DNA of 8,498 bases from positions 1 to 8,498 of the forward strand of contig CACZNF010000025.1 of assembly GCA_902782395.1 (NCBI GenBank), written 5' to 3'. Shown here in pieces: positions 1-6,562 of this stretch; position 1 is the stretch's first letter, and every line of letters starts with the position of its first letter. A program made the position numbers and the translations under genes. The stretch is from an uncultured Erysipelotrichaceae bacterium (GTDB taxonomy: Bacteria; Bacillota_I; Bacilli_A; RFN20; CAG-826). The notes under the pieces were generated by a model that was not told the DNA's origin, searched no databases, and saw nothing but the letters and a program-made list of their open reading frames with translations.

Positions 1-512
1 TGGGCTAAAGAAACAATCTTTGTGTTCTTAGACATTACTTTTCTTAAGTTCTCTGGAAGAATCTTACCATCAACAATGTCGACATATTTAATCACTGCCC
101 CTGTTAATTTTGCGATTCTAAACCAAGGAAGAACATTGCTAGCGTGTTCCGCTACGCTGATGACAATTTCATCACCTTTTTTAAGGAACTTTAATCCGTA
201 GCCATAGGCCACTAAGTTTAAAGCACCAGTTGCGCCATCGGTAAAAACAACTTCATTTGTTTCAGAATTTACTAATGTAGCAACTTCTTTTCTTGCCTCT
301 TCAATTTTGACGTCAACGTTATAAGATAAATCATAATCACCACGATGTGAGTTACTATTATACTTAGTATAATAATCATTCATTGCATCAATGACACATT
401 GTGGTTTGAATGTCGTTGAACAGTTATCAAGAAAAGTAAGAGGCTTATTTTGCATCTTGATATCATTAGTCAACATTGGAAATTCTTTTCTAATCTTATA
501 AACGTCGTACAT
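1..512 (-). CDS. sufS: Cysteine desulfurase SufS, N-terminal 170 codons (runs off left edge)
   Basis: PLP-dependent group II cysteine desulfurase, which takes sulfur from L-cysteine to supply the SUF Fe-S cluster scaffold in the cytoplasm. My translation starts MYDVYKIRKEFPML and shows the family landmarks in order: LDNCSTTFKP (residues 28-37, usually LDNAATTxKP), SHRGDYDLS (55-63), FTDGATGALN (90-99, usually FTRGTTEAIN) and AEHASNVLPW (121-130). H123 sits where the PLP-stacking histidine is expected. The PLP lysine and the catalytic cysteine lie beyond the window. The ATG follows the sufD stop by one base, and AAAGGAG inside the sufD 3' end serves as its ribosome binding site with about 8 nt spacing. 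The gene is third in a sufC-sufD-sufS operon; sufU and sufB would be expected further left, by analogy with Firmicutes. Several usually conserved motif positions are changed (AA to CS, R to D, E to G), so this is a divergent SufS. Family assignment is firm. Confidence 0.93.
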   Translation of the reverse strand, partial: MYDVYKIRKEFPMLTNDIKMQNKPLTFLDNCSTTFKPQCVIDAMNDYYTKYNSNSHRGDYDLSYNVDVKIEEARKEVATLVNSETNEVVFTDGATGALNLVAYGYGLKFLKKGDEIVISVAEHASNVLPWFRIAKLTGAVIKYVDIVDGKILPENLRKVMSKNTKIVSLA

Positions 513-513
513 C

Positions 514-1311
514 TTACATTCTCCTTTCAATTAAAGAAGAAATATGATTTTTAACGTCTTCTTCTTTGAAACCTTCAAGGATTGGGTTTAAGTAACCCCA
601 AGTAATTAATTCTTTAGCGGTTTCAACACTTAATCCACGTGAAGTTAAATAGAATAAGTGTTCATCGTTAATCTTGCCAACGACTGAACCATGGCTGGCT
701 TCAAGATCGTTTTCATCAATTTTTAAAACTGGTTTTGTGGTGGCATCACTAGACTCATCAAAGACCATAATTTTAGAGTTTTGTTGCGCTTTACTTTTCA
801 CTGCGCCTTTAAAAACATGAGAAGTTCCAGTGACGACAATTTTGCCGTTATCTTTGCAGATTCCATAGCAATCAAATTTACCATACGTTCTTGGTGAAAT
901 ATGGTCGATAGAGACATCCACTAGTTTGCGGTCATCACCAGCGACTAAAGAAGCTACCTTATATGTACATGTAGCATTTTCTTCCACAAGATTGACCTTG
1001 CAGTGGAGATCTAATGTTTTCTCAGCAAAATCAGCGAAATAGCCATTAAGTGTCGCATTATTCTTCACCGTAATATTGATATTTGATGATTTCATTTCAT
1101 CTTCCACGATGAAGGAAAGTCTGACATTGCTATCACGGTTAATCACAATATTTAAATCTTTAATATCTTTTAAATTATCTAAAAGAATATCGCATGTTGA
1201 ATTAACCTCTATTTCGATTTCAACATTTTCATCAGAAAGAAAAGCACCATCGATGAAATAATCACCGCTGGAGATAGTATTTTTGATGTTGGAAATAATC
1301 GTTCTTTCCAT
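514..1311 (-). CDS. sufD: Fe-S cluster assembly protein SufD, short form (265 aa)
   Basis: SufB/SufD-family partner in the SufBCD scaffold complex, which assembles Fe-S clusters in the cytoplasm using sulfur delivered by SufS. The C-terminal half carries the family signature: SKAQQNSK (173-180), KPVLKI (193-198), EASHGSVVGKI (204-214, with the conserved His at 207) and YLTSRGL (221-227), followed by the usual C-terminal helices. The protein has only 265 residues against roughly 400-450 in typical SufD. It lacks most of the N-terminal helical region and starts close to the beta-helix core. The upstream DNA is sufC, so no longer start is available. The start ATG lies one base after the sufC stop, with AAGGAAA about 12 nt upstream inside sufC. 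SufB and SufD are paralogous. I chose SufD because of its place directly after sufC and before sufS, and because no SufB cysteine-rich motif is visible. Confidence 0.88.
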   Translation of the reverse strand: MERTIISNIKNTISSGDYFIDGAFLSDENVEIEIEVNSTCDILLDNLKDIKDLNIVINRDSNVRLSFIVEDEMKSSNINITVKNNATLNGYFADFAEKTLDLHCKVNLVEENATCTYKVASLVAGDDRKLVDVSIDHISPRTYGKFDCYGICKDNGKIVVTGTSHVFKGAVKSKAQQNSKIMVFDESSDATTKPVLKIDENDLEASHGSVVGKINDEHLFYLTSRGLSVETAKELITWGYLNPILEGFKEEDVKNHISSLIERRM

Positions 1312-1312
1312 A

Positions 1313-2131
1313 TTATTTAACGCTTTCCTTTACAGCGCATGTGCCGATTGACACTTTGTTCATTTCGAGATCTTCTTTTTCGATATTGATGCCATATTCT
1401 GTCTTAATGAATTCATTGCCAGTTTGGTCAATACGTTTGAAGATTTCTGGACCACCATCTAAAACGATACGACCATTAATCATAACGACCGCTCTTGTTG
1501 GATGAATCATGTCATATAAACGTGCATAGTGAGAAATCACGAGGAAACCATGACCTTCAGCTTTTTCTTTGTTAATGACATCCGCCACTACTTGCATAGC
1601 GTCAACGTCTAAGCCGGAATCGATTTCATCTAGCATAGCTAGTTTTGGTTTTAATAATTCCATTTGAAGGATTTCGTTTCTCTTCTTTTCACCACCAGAG
1701 AAACCTTCGTTTAATGTTCTTGTGGCAAGATCGAAAGGCATTTTCAATTCTTTGGTAGCTGTATCTAAGATTTTATAGAAATTATAAGTAGAAATTGGTT
1801 TTTCTCTGCGGGCATTAACTGCGGCTTTTAAAAAGTCGCTGTTAACAACACCTGGAATCTCACTTGGTGATTGCATGCCTAAGAACAAGCCAAGTTTAGA
1901 ACGTTCATCAACAGATAATTCTAAGACATTTTTATCATCAAAATAGATGCTGCCTTCTGTGACTTCGTATCTTGGATGGCCCATGATGACATTTAATAGT
2001 GTCGATTTGCCATGTCCGTTAGGACCGAGTAACGCTACTGTTTCGCCTTCAGAGACTTCAAGGTTCACACCTTTTAAGATTTCTTTTCCGTCAACACTAG
2101 CGTGTAGATTGTTTATTTTTAAAGTAGACAT
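1313..2131 (-). CDS. sufC: Fe-S cluster assembly ATPase SufC
   Basis: ABC-type ATPase of the SufBCD complex. It is cytoplasmic, without membrane segments, and drives the scaffold conformational change during cluster assembly. All ABC motifs are intact: Walker A GPNGHGKST (36-44), Q-loop GMQSP (85-89), signature FSGGEKKR (144-151), Walker B LAMLDE (164-169), D-loop SGLD (172-175) and switch His H201. The GEKKRNEILQM stretch and LDEIDSGLDVDA are characteristic of SufC rather than of transporter ATPases. Length is 272 residues, about 20 more than usual; the extra part is a C-terminal tail ending in a short stretch with one cysteine (GTCAVKESVK). The start ATG has GAGG 8 nt upstream. This is the first gene of the suf operon, fed by the promoter candidate at 2158-2186, with sufD following after a 1-nt gap. 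Confidence 0.96.
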   Translation of the reverse strand: MSTLKINNLHASVDGKEILKGVNLEVSEGETVALLGPNGHGKSTLLNVIMGHPRYEVTEGSIYFDDKNVLELSVDERSKLGLFLGMQSPSEIPGVVNSDFLKAAVNARREKPISTYNFYKILDTATKELKMPFDLATRTLNEGFSGGEKKRNEILQMELLKPKLAMLDEIDSGLDVDAMQVVADVINKEKAEGHGFLVISHYARLYDMIHPTRAVVMINGRIVLDGGPEIFKRIDQTGNEFIKTEYGINIEKEDLEMNKVSIGTCAVKESVK

Positions 2132-2157
2132 ACTTCTTACCTCAAATTCCGTGACAT

Positions 2158-2186
2158 ATTCTACATATTGGCGGTTTGTTATTCAA
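2158..2186 (-). promoter_or_regulatory. Candidate sigma-A promoter of the suf operon
   Basis: Read on the minus strand, TTGAAT (2186-2181) and TAGAAT (2163-2158) are separated by exactly 17 nt. They match the vegetative -35 and -10 consensus at 4/6 and 5/6 positions. Transcription would begin near 2151, giving a leader of about 20 nt that contains the sufC ribosome binding site (2140-2143). The -10 element lies inside a direct repeat of ACATATT (2154-2160 and 2163-2169, plus-strand reading), which could be incidental in AT-rich DNA. No start site has been mapped. Confidence 0.5.
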
Positions 2187-2239
2187 ACGATACGATAATT
2201 TTTGTTTTTTGCACTATGCTTTTTATTCGATTAATCCAC

Positions 2240-2253
2240 GTTTATTAATAAAC
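2240..2253. repeat. Perfect 14-bp palindrome GTTTATTAATAAAC in the divergent intergenic region
   Basis: The 14 bases are identical to their own reverse complement, and the next-but-one outer pair (2238/2255) also matches. The palindrome has no loop, so it suits a dimeric DNA-binding protein better than an RNA hairpin. It lies 3 nt upstream of the candidate -35 box of the lipoprotein promoter and between the two divergent promoters. A short AT-rich palindrome can arise by chance, so an operator role is only an inference. Confidence 0.45.
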
Positions 2254-2256
2254 TTG

Positions 2257-2285
2257 TTGCATTAGAAATTTAGAATATTTATAAT
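2257..2285 (+). promoter_or_regulatory. Candidate sigma-A promoter of the lipoprotein pair
   Basis: A perfect -10 hexamer TATAAT (2280-2285) is preceded by TTGCAT (2257-2262) at 17 nt spacing, matching the -35 consensus at 3/6 positions. The surrounding DNA is strongly AT-rich. Transcription would start near 2292, leaving a leader of about 28 nt with the ribosome binding site AGGAGA (2307-2312). The weak -35 box next to the palindrome at 2240-2253 would be compatible with an activator or repressor site, but this is not shown. Confidence 0.55.
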
Positions 2286-2319
2286 ATTCGCGCTGTTATT
2301 TGAAAAAGGAGAGTTAAAA

Positions 2320-4170
2320 ATGAAGAAAAGTAAACTATCAATAACACTAGTTACTGGCTTCATTGCTGCTATGGCATTATCTGCTTGTAGCCACATTCAA
2401 TCATCCAAAGATGCAGTTGTTACTTTCTACGATTACGATAAGAAAGAAACAGTTAAGCTTCTTACAGATGACGTCTACAAAGCATACAACAATACCACAG
2501 CTGGTGTCTCTAAGTTCTATGACAAAATCTTAGAAGTTTTAATTCGTTACGAATTCAAAGAAAAAGGCTTTGATAAGGGCGAATTAAATTATCAAGAAAT
2601 TGAAAAATGGGCTAAAAACCAAGTCCAAGAACAAAAAGACAAAGCTAAAGAAAACGCCAAGAGCAACAATACCAGTTACGACACAGAATGGAAATCAATC
2701 CTAGAAAGCAACAACGTTGATGATGCTAAGGGATTACAAGAAAAGTTCATTTACGAAAAAGAAAAAGAAGTAATGAAAAACTGGTACGCAGATGACGATG
2801 CGAAAGCTGCGACCTTAAAATCCGAATTCTTAGGTATTACTGCTGATGGTAAAGCTACTTCCAACGCGAACAACGTTAAAGCCGCTATGCCATATCACAT
2901 CCGTCACATCTTAGTGAAGGTTGATGAAGCTGGTGATGCTAATGAGAAATTCTATAAAGGCACTGTGACAGAAGCTCAAGCTAAATTATTAGCCAACACT
3001 GTTTCTGAATTAGCCAACGGTCAATACAACTTCTCTCAAGTTGCTAGTATGTATTCCGAAGACGGTTCCGCCTCCGCTGGTGGTGACGTCGGTATCATGA
3101 CCAACACCGCTACTTCTGGTAGCTTAGGCATGGTCAATGAATTCCAATTAGGTTTATATGCTTATGACAACTTATATGATGTTGCAAACGTTGCTGATAC
3201 AGAAGCTGCCAAAGTCATTAAAGAAGGTTTAGGTATCAACGCTGATATCGAAAATGCCTTACCACAAGGTGCTGTTGAAGTTCCATATGAAGCATTCGTC
3301 AATATGGGTAAATACGCTGCTATCACTACCGATAAAAAAGGTAATAAATTAGCAGACGGTAGCACAGCCTTATATCCACGTAACATCGTTTGGAATAAAT
3401 ATTTCAACTTACATAACGTCTTTGTTATCAAAAACGCTAAGAAAGCTGACTATTCCGCACTTACAAATCCAAAAGATGAATTTGAAAACCTTGCTAGCAA
3501 CGAAGCCTACAGCACTACATTACCAAGATTCAACGCTAATGGTTATTTAGTAGATGAAAAAGGCAACGTTATTATCGGTGTTCGTAGCCAATACGGCATT
3601 CACTTCATGGTTATCGAAGAATCCATGTATGACTATGCTGAATTAGACACATACTACGATACAAAATTACCAACCGATGAAGGCTATAACAAAAACGTTA
3701 GATCATACGTCAACTACATCGAAAGCGCGAGCTTAGATGATTACAAGACACGTGCGGACGCTGTGAAGAGCAAAATCACTTCCTTTGACTCCACATATGA
3801 TTACCGTTTATACACATACCTTAAAGAAGAAGTCGGCGAAATCGAATTCAAAGGTGCCGCCGAAGATTTAGGTAAACGTATCGACCAATACATCACTGCT
3901 CAAAAAGATAATAACGTCTACAAGCAAGAAGATGGTTTGAAAAATGTTTGGAGAACCTACACAGAATTATTAGAAGTTCAAGAATATAACCGTACTGCTG
4001 AATTCACCACAAAGAACCCAGTTACCGGTAATGTTTCACCAAAATTAACACGTCTTGTTCCTGAAAAGATTGCTGACGATTTCTTAAAATTATACGAATC
4101 TGATACTCAAGTTGACGATCCAACTTACAAAAAATTCAATGATGAAGGAGAGTACCACTATTATGCGTAA
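2320..4170 (+). CDS. PrsA-like foldase lipoprotein with an expanded parvulin domain
   Basis: Predicted surface lipoprotein of 616 residues, probably a peptidyl-prolyl cis-trans isomerase/chaperone that helps exported proteins fold outside the membrane. The signal peptide is clear: MKKSK, a hydrophobic stretch, then lipobox LSAC with lipidated C23. Residues 24-190 are a charged, mostly helical region like the SurA/PrsA N-terminal chaperone domain. Parvulin (rotamase) landmarks follow: RHILVK (195-200), YSEDGSASAGGDVG (245-258), MVNEF (271-275), and the final strand SQYGIHFMVI (423-432). H196 and H428 match the two conserved parvulin histidines. Normally this domain spans about 90-100 residues; here about 235 separate the ends because roughly 120-135 residues are inserted after residue 283. 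Residues 433-616 are probably helical. The start has AGGAGA 7 nt upstream. The 3' end overlaps the next lipoprotein gene by 8 nt. Codons favour C-ending AAC, TAC, TTC and GAC, suggesting high expression. Confidence 0.82.
   Translation: MKKSKLSITLVTGFIAAMALSACSHIQSSKDAVVTFYDYDKKETVKLLTDDVYKAYNNTTAGVSKFYDKILEVLIRYEFKEKGFDKGELNYQEIEKWAKNQVQEQKDKAKENAKSNNTSYDTEWKSILESNNVDDAKGLQEKFIYEKEKEVMKNWYADDDAKAATLKSEFLGITADGKATSNANNVKAAMPYHIRHILVKVDEAGDANEKFYKGTVTEAQAKLLANTVSELANGQYNFSQVASMYSEDGSASAGGDVGIMTNTATSGSLGMVNEFQLGLYAYDNLYDVANVADTEAAKVIKEGLGINADIENALPQGAVEVPYEAFVNMGKYAAITTDKKGNKLADGSTALYPRNIVWNKYFNLHNVFVIKNAKKADYSALTNPKDEFENLASNEAYSTTLPRFNANGYLVDEKGNVIIGVRSQYGIHFMVIEESMYDYAELDTYYDTKLPTDEGYNKNVRSYVNYIESASLDDYKTRADAVKSKITSFDSTYDYRLYTYLKEEVGEIEFKGAAEDLGKRIDQYITAQKDNNVYKQEDGLKNVWRTYTELLEVQEYNRTAEFTTKNPVTGNVSPKLTRLVPEKIADDFLKLYESDTQVDDPTYKKFNDEGEYHYYA
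4145..4152 (+). promoter_or_regulatory. Ribosome binding site that fixes the start of the second lipoprotein
   Basis: AAGGAGAG lies inside the last codons of the upstream gene, 10 nt before ATG 4163. The open frame extends upstream to an ATG at 4112, but that start would put 17 polar residues ahead of the signal peptide and has no comparable site. The ATG at 4163 gives a normal lipoprotein signal peptide, and it overlaps the upstream stop as ATGCGTAA, which favours translational coupling. Confidence 0.85.
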
Positions 4171-6031
4171 AAATATCTTAAAAATTTCCGCGCTCGCCTT
4201 ATTAGGTGCGTTCACTCTCACAGGTTGTAGTGATGATGTTATTGCCAAACCAGCTGATTACGATAAAAACTCTCCAGTTATCGAAATCAAAGGTTACAAC
4301 GATAAAATCTACAACAACAACTTCACAGACATCTATGATGCTTATCGTGATGGTTCATTAGCCCAAGATGCCTTAGACAACTTGCTCTATCAATACTCCA
4401 TCAGCGTGTTTGGTAACTATAACAAAGTTACAGCCGCTAAGATTAGCAATAACCCATTCGGTGAAATCACATTAAAGGCTGCTGTTGCAGGCTTAAACGA
4501 CGATGCCACAGATGGTAATGACAACACCAAAACATTTATTAAAGAACACAGTGCTTACTGGACAAAGAACAAAGCTGGCAACCGTGTCGACGACAATAAT
4601 AAAGAAGTCGATAAAGATGCTGCTCCATCCAAGTCTGAATATGCCCGTTTAAACAATAAATGGAAAACAATTGAAAAACGTATTGCTCAAAAATTATATG
4701 CCGCTGTTTCCGGTGGTTCATATAGTGACAGAAACGTTTTCAAAGAAGAAAAGTACTTACGCGCTTTAGCCGCTGACATTGAAAACAATGTTCGTGCCGC
4801 TAGTGCTAACCCAGACCTCTTCGAAGGTATCTTAACTTCCAAGGTCGAAGACTACGAAGTCTTCACAGTTAAGACAGAATGCTTAGACGCAACAAAAGGC
4901 GAAGACTTCATTCTCCACCGTCAAAACTATCAAAGCAACGCTGACTTAAAACAAGAAGAAAGCACTGAACAAGATGCCACATATGTCGAAGACAAGATCA
5001 TCCCAGAAATCTATCGTCAACTCTTAGTTGAACAATACATCTTAGATGAATCCTACGACACATTAGGCCGTACATCTGCTAGACACATTGATGTCTTAGC
5101 CATTGCTAAGAACAGCGAATACGCTAAAGGTGCTGTCAACTTAATGAATACATTCGTTAAAGACACCATCTTCAACAATGCCCGCGCAGACAAAATCACA
5201 CTTGATGATTTCAAACTTGTTTCTAACGCCTGGGTCGGTGCCTTCATGGCCGATAAAGCCAATCACCAAAAAGAGTACCAATTAATGCAAAAAGCTATCC
5301 CTGAATACGAAACAAGTAATTCTAAGGGTGAATTCTTCCAAGGTACAGCTTATGGCGACATGATGGAAGAACTCGAAAAGATTGATGCAAACCCAAAACT
5401 TTCTGAAAATGAAAGCACATACACAAACAGTGGCGCATACACATGGGAAACAGGCTATGATATTAAGACAGCCGAACTCCAATTAAAAGACTACACAACC
5501 ACAGGTTGGTACGTTAAGTCCGTTGGTGTTGCTTCCTTACCAGATAGCCTTAAGAACCAATTATTCGACATCAACGTCGCTAATGCTCTTAATGGTGACA
5601 AGTGTGTTGAATACTCATTCGACGCCACAGCTAACAAATGGGGCACAAACGAAGATGCCGGTAACACAAATCTCATCAACGTTGTTGGTAAGATCAAAGA
5701 CCAATATTTCTTAAGAAATACAAGCAGAATCGCTGGTAACCCAGTTGAAAGTGATATCTTATTCGAAAGCGATGGCACATACTACATTGTCTTAGTCCAA
5801 GATGCTATCAGAAGTAAAAACTTGAACAAAGCCAATTATGCTGAAGCTTCAGCCGCTGAACTCGATAAGTTAGAAACTTACATCAACGAAATCGTTCAAT
5901 TAGTCGCTGATAACGATACATATCAAAACTTATCCAAGAAACACTGGATTAAGAAGATGGACCTCAAGTTCCACGACACAGTCGTCTACGATTACTTCAA
6001 AGCCACCTTCCCAGAAATCTTCGAAGACTAA
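4163..6031 (+). CDS. Second PrsA/SurA-like lipoprotein, degenerate parvulin region
   Basis: Predicted surface lipoprotein of 622 residues. The signal peptide MRKNILKISALALLGAFTL ends in lipobox LTGC with C22. The mature N-terminus (PVIEIKGYNDKIYNNNFTDIYDAY) resembles the SurA/PrsA N-domain pattern of a short strand, a turn and 'the residue seeks F' helix. It also parallels the equivalent part of the upstream protein (DYDKKETVKLLTDDVYKAY). RHIDVLAI (307-314) occupies the place of the parvulin first strand, and SDGTYYIVLVQDA (536-548) resembles the last one. The YSED..GGD..G core and the second conserved histidine are not recognisable, so isomerase activity is doubtful. I infer a diverged paralogue acting with the first protein as an export chaperone; other lipoprotein roles remain possible. 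The gene overlaps its neighbour by 8 nt, ends just before a terminator, and shares the same C-ending codon preference. No other domain is recognised. Confidence 0.7.
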   Translation: MRKNILKISALALLGAFTLTGCSDDVIAKPADYDKNSPVIEIKGYNDKIYNNNFTDIYDAYRDGSLAQDALDNLLYQYSISVFGNYNKVTAAKISNNPFGEITLKAAVAGLNDDATDGNDNTKTFIKEHSAYWTKNKAGNRVDDNNKEVDKDAAPSKSEYARLNNKWKTIEKRIAQKLYAAVSGGSYSDRNVFKEEKYLRALAADIENNVRAASANPDLFEGILTSKVEDYEVFTVKTECLDATKGEDFILHRQNYQSNADLKQEESTEQDATYVEDKIIPEIYRQLLVEQYILDESYDTLGRTSARHIDVLAIAKNSEYAKGAVNLMNTFVKDTIFNNARADKITLDDFKLVSNAWVGAFMADKANHQKEYQLMQKAIPEYETSNSKGEFFQGTAYGDMMEELEKIDANPKLSENESTYTNSGAYTWETGYDIKTAELQLKDYTTTGWYVKSVGVASLPDSLKNQLFDINVANALNGDKCVEYSFDATANKWGTNEDAGNTNLINVVGKIKDQYFLRNTSRIAGNPVESDILFESDGTYYIVLVQDAIRSKNLNKANYAEASAAELDKLETYINEIVQLVADNDTYQNLSKKHWIKKMDLKFHDTVVYDYFKATFPEIFED

Positions 6032-6047
6032 TTCAATAAAAACAATT

Positions 6048-6071
6048 AAGGAGGCTCAGACCTCCTTTTTT
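6048..6071 (+). terminator. Intrinsic terminator after the lipoprotein operon
   Basis: AAGGAGG (6048-6054) pairs perfectly with CCTCCTT (6061-6067) around a six-base loop, and a run of six T (6066-6071) follows. It lies 16 nt past the stop of the second lipoprotein. The AAGGAGG arm looks like a Shine-Dalgarno sequence, but no suitable start codon follows it, so I read it only as a hairpin arm. Confidence 0.88.
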
Positions 6072-6072
6072 G

Positions 6073-6081
6073 TGCTATTAT
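6073..6081 (+). promoter_or_regulatory. Possible extended -10 promoter for hit
   Basis: TGCTATTAT matches the extended -10 pattern TGnTATAAT at all but one position and lies just after the lipoprotein terminator. No -35 box is visible at the right spacing, because that place is taken by the terminator hairpin. Transcription would start near 6088, leaving a very short leader that begins at the ribosome binding site. Otherwise hit would depend on read-through from the lipoprotein operon. Confidence 0.3.
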
Positions 6082-6100
6082 TTCCTTGAGGATAATAATT

Positions 6101-6511
6101 ATGGAAAAAGATGTATTTTGTAAAATCGTCGCAGGTGAAATACCTTGCTATAAATTATTTGAAGACGAAGACGTTTTAGCGTTCCTTGATATTTCTCAAG
6201 TTACTAAGGGTCATGCTCTTGTTATTCCTAAAGAACACTACGACACCTTCTTATCAACACCAGAAAAACTCATGCATAAGGTGTTTGATGTCGCTCAACG
6301 TATTGGTCAAATCTCCATTCAATTTTTAGGGGCCAAAGGCGTTAATATCTTAACTAACTGCTATGAAGTCGCTGGACAAACAGTTAAGCACTTCCACGTG
6401 CACGTTATTCCTAGATATGAAAGTCACGATGGCTTTGAACTAGAAATGAAAAACAATGCGGAAGGACTCAATCTTCCAGTTATCGCCGATACGATTAAAA
6501 ACAACCTCTAA
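6101..6511 (+). CDS. hit: HIT-family nucleotide-binding hydrolase
   Basis: Small cytoplasmic histidine-triad protein of 136 residues, of the Hit/HinT branch, which typically hydrolyses nucleotide phosphoramidates or related nucleoside conjugates. The N-terminus DVFCKIVAGEIP (4-15) is the standard family opening, GHALVIPKEHYDTF (37-50) follows, and the catalytic triad motif HFHVHVIPR lies at 97-105 with H97, H99 and H101 in place, preceded by AGQ (91-93). The first zinc-type cysteine common in Bacillus homologues (CIFC) is Asp4 here, while C7 remains. I chose ATG 6101, which has GAGGA at 6088-6092. The frame can be opened five codons earlier at a TTG, but that TTG overlaps the ribosome binding site. 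In B. subtilis hit lies near prsA and yhaM, and the same trio is grouped here. The physiological substrate cannot be read from the sequence. Confidence 0.95.
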   Translation: MEKDVFCKIVAGEIPCYKLFEDEDVLAFLDISQVTKGHALVIPKEHYDTFLSTPEKLMHKVFDVAQRIGQISIQFLGAKGVNILTNCYEVAGQTVKHFHVHVIPRYESHDGFELEMKNNAEGLNLPVIADTIKNNL

Positions 6512-6519
6512 GAGGCAAG

Positions 6520-6556
6520 AAAAAAGGATTGATGATTAATTTACCAATCCTTTTTA
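6520..6556. terminator. Bidirectional intrinsic terminator between hit and the convergent yhaM operon
   Basis: AAAAAGGATTG (6521-6531) pairs perfectly with CAATCCTTTTT (6545-6555), an 11-bp stem with a 13-nt loop. On the plus strand the stem ends in five T after hit. On the minus strand the A-run at 6520-6525 gives six U after yhaM. Its position between two convergent stop codons, 8 nt from the hit stop and 7 nt from the yhaM stop, fits a shared terminator. Confidence 0.93.
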
Positions 6557-6562
6557 TTTTGC

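Noticed and set aside
1076..1261. Plus-strand open frame of 61 codons inside sufD
   Set aside because: It is antisense to a gene with clear family motifs, has no ribosome binding site, and its composition is that of a reverse-complement shadow.
2154..2169. Direct repeat of ACATATT over the suf -10 box as a regulator site
   Set aside because: Seven AT-rich bases repeated once are easily due to chance, and part of it is explained by the -10 element itself.
3162..3431. Minus-strand open frame of 89 codons inside the first lipoprotein gene
   Set aside because: Antisense to a well-supported gene with a strong codon pattern; no domain, no promoter and no ribosome binding site seen.
5491..5778. 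Minus-strand open frame of 95 codons inside the second lipoprotein gene
   Set aside because: Low frequency of stops on this strand follows from the biased codons of the sense gene; nothing supports translation.
6048..6054. AAGGAGG as a strong Shine-Dalgarno sequence for a small hidden gene
   Set aside because: No ATG, GTG or TTG lies at a usable distance, and the bases form a perfect hairpin arm followed by a T-run.
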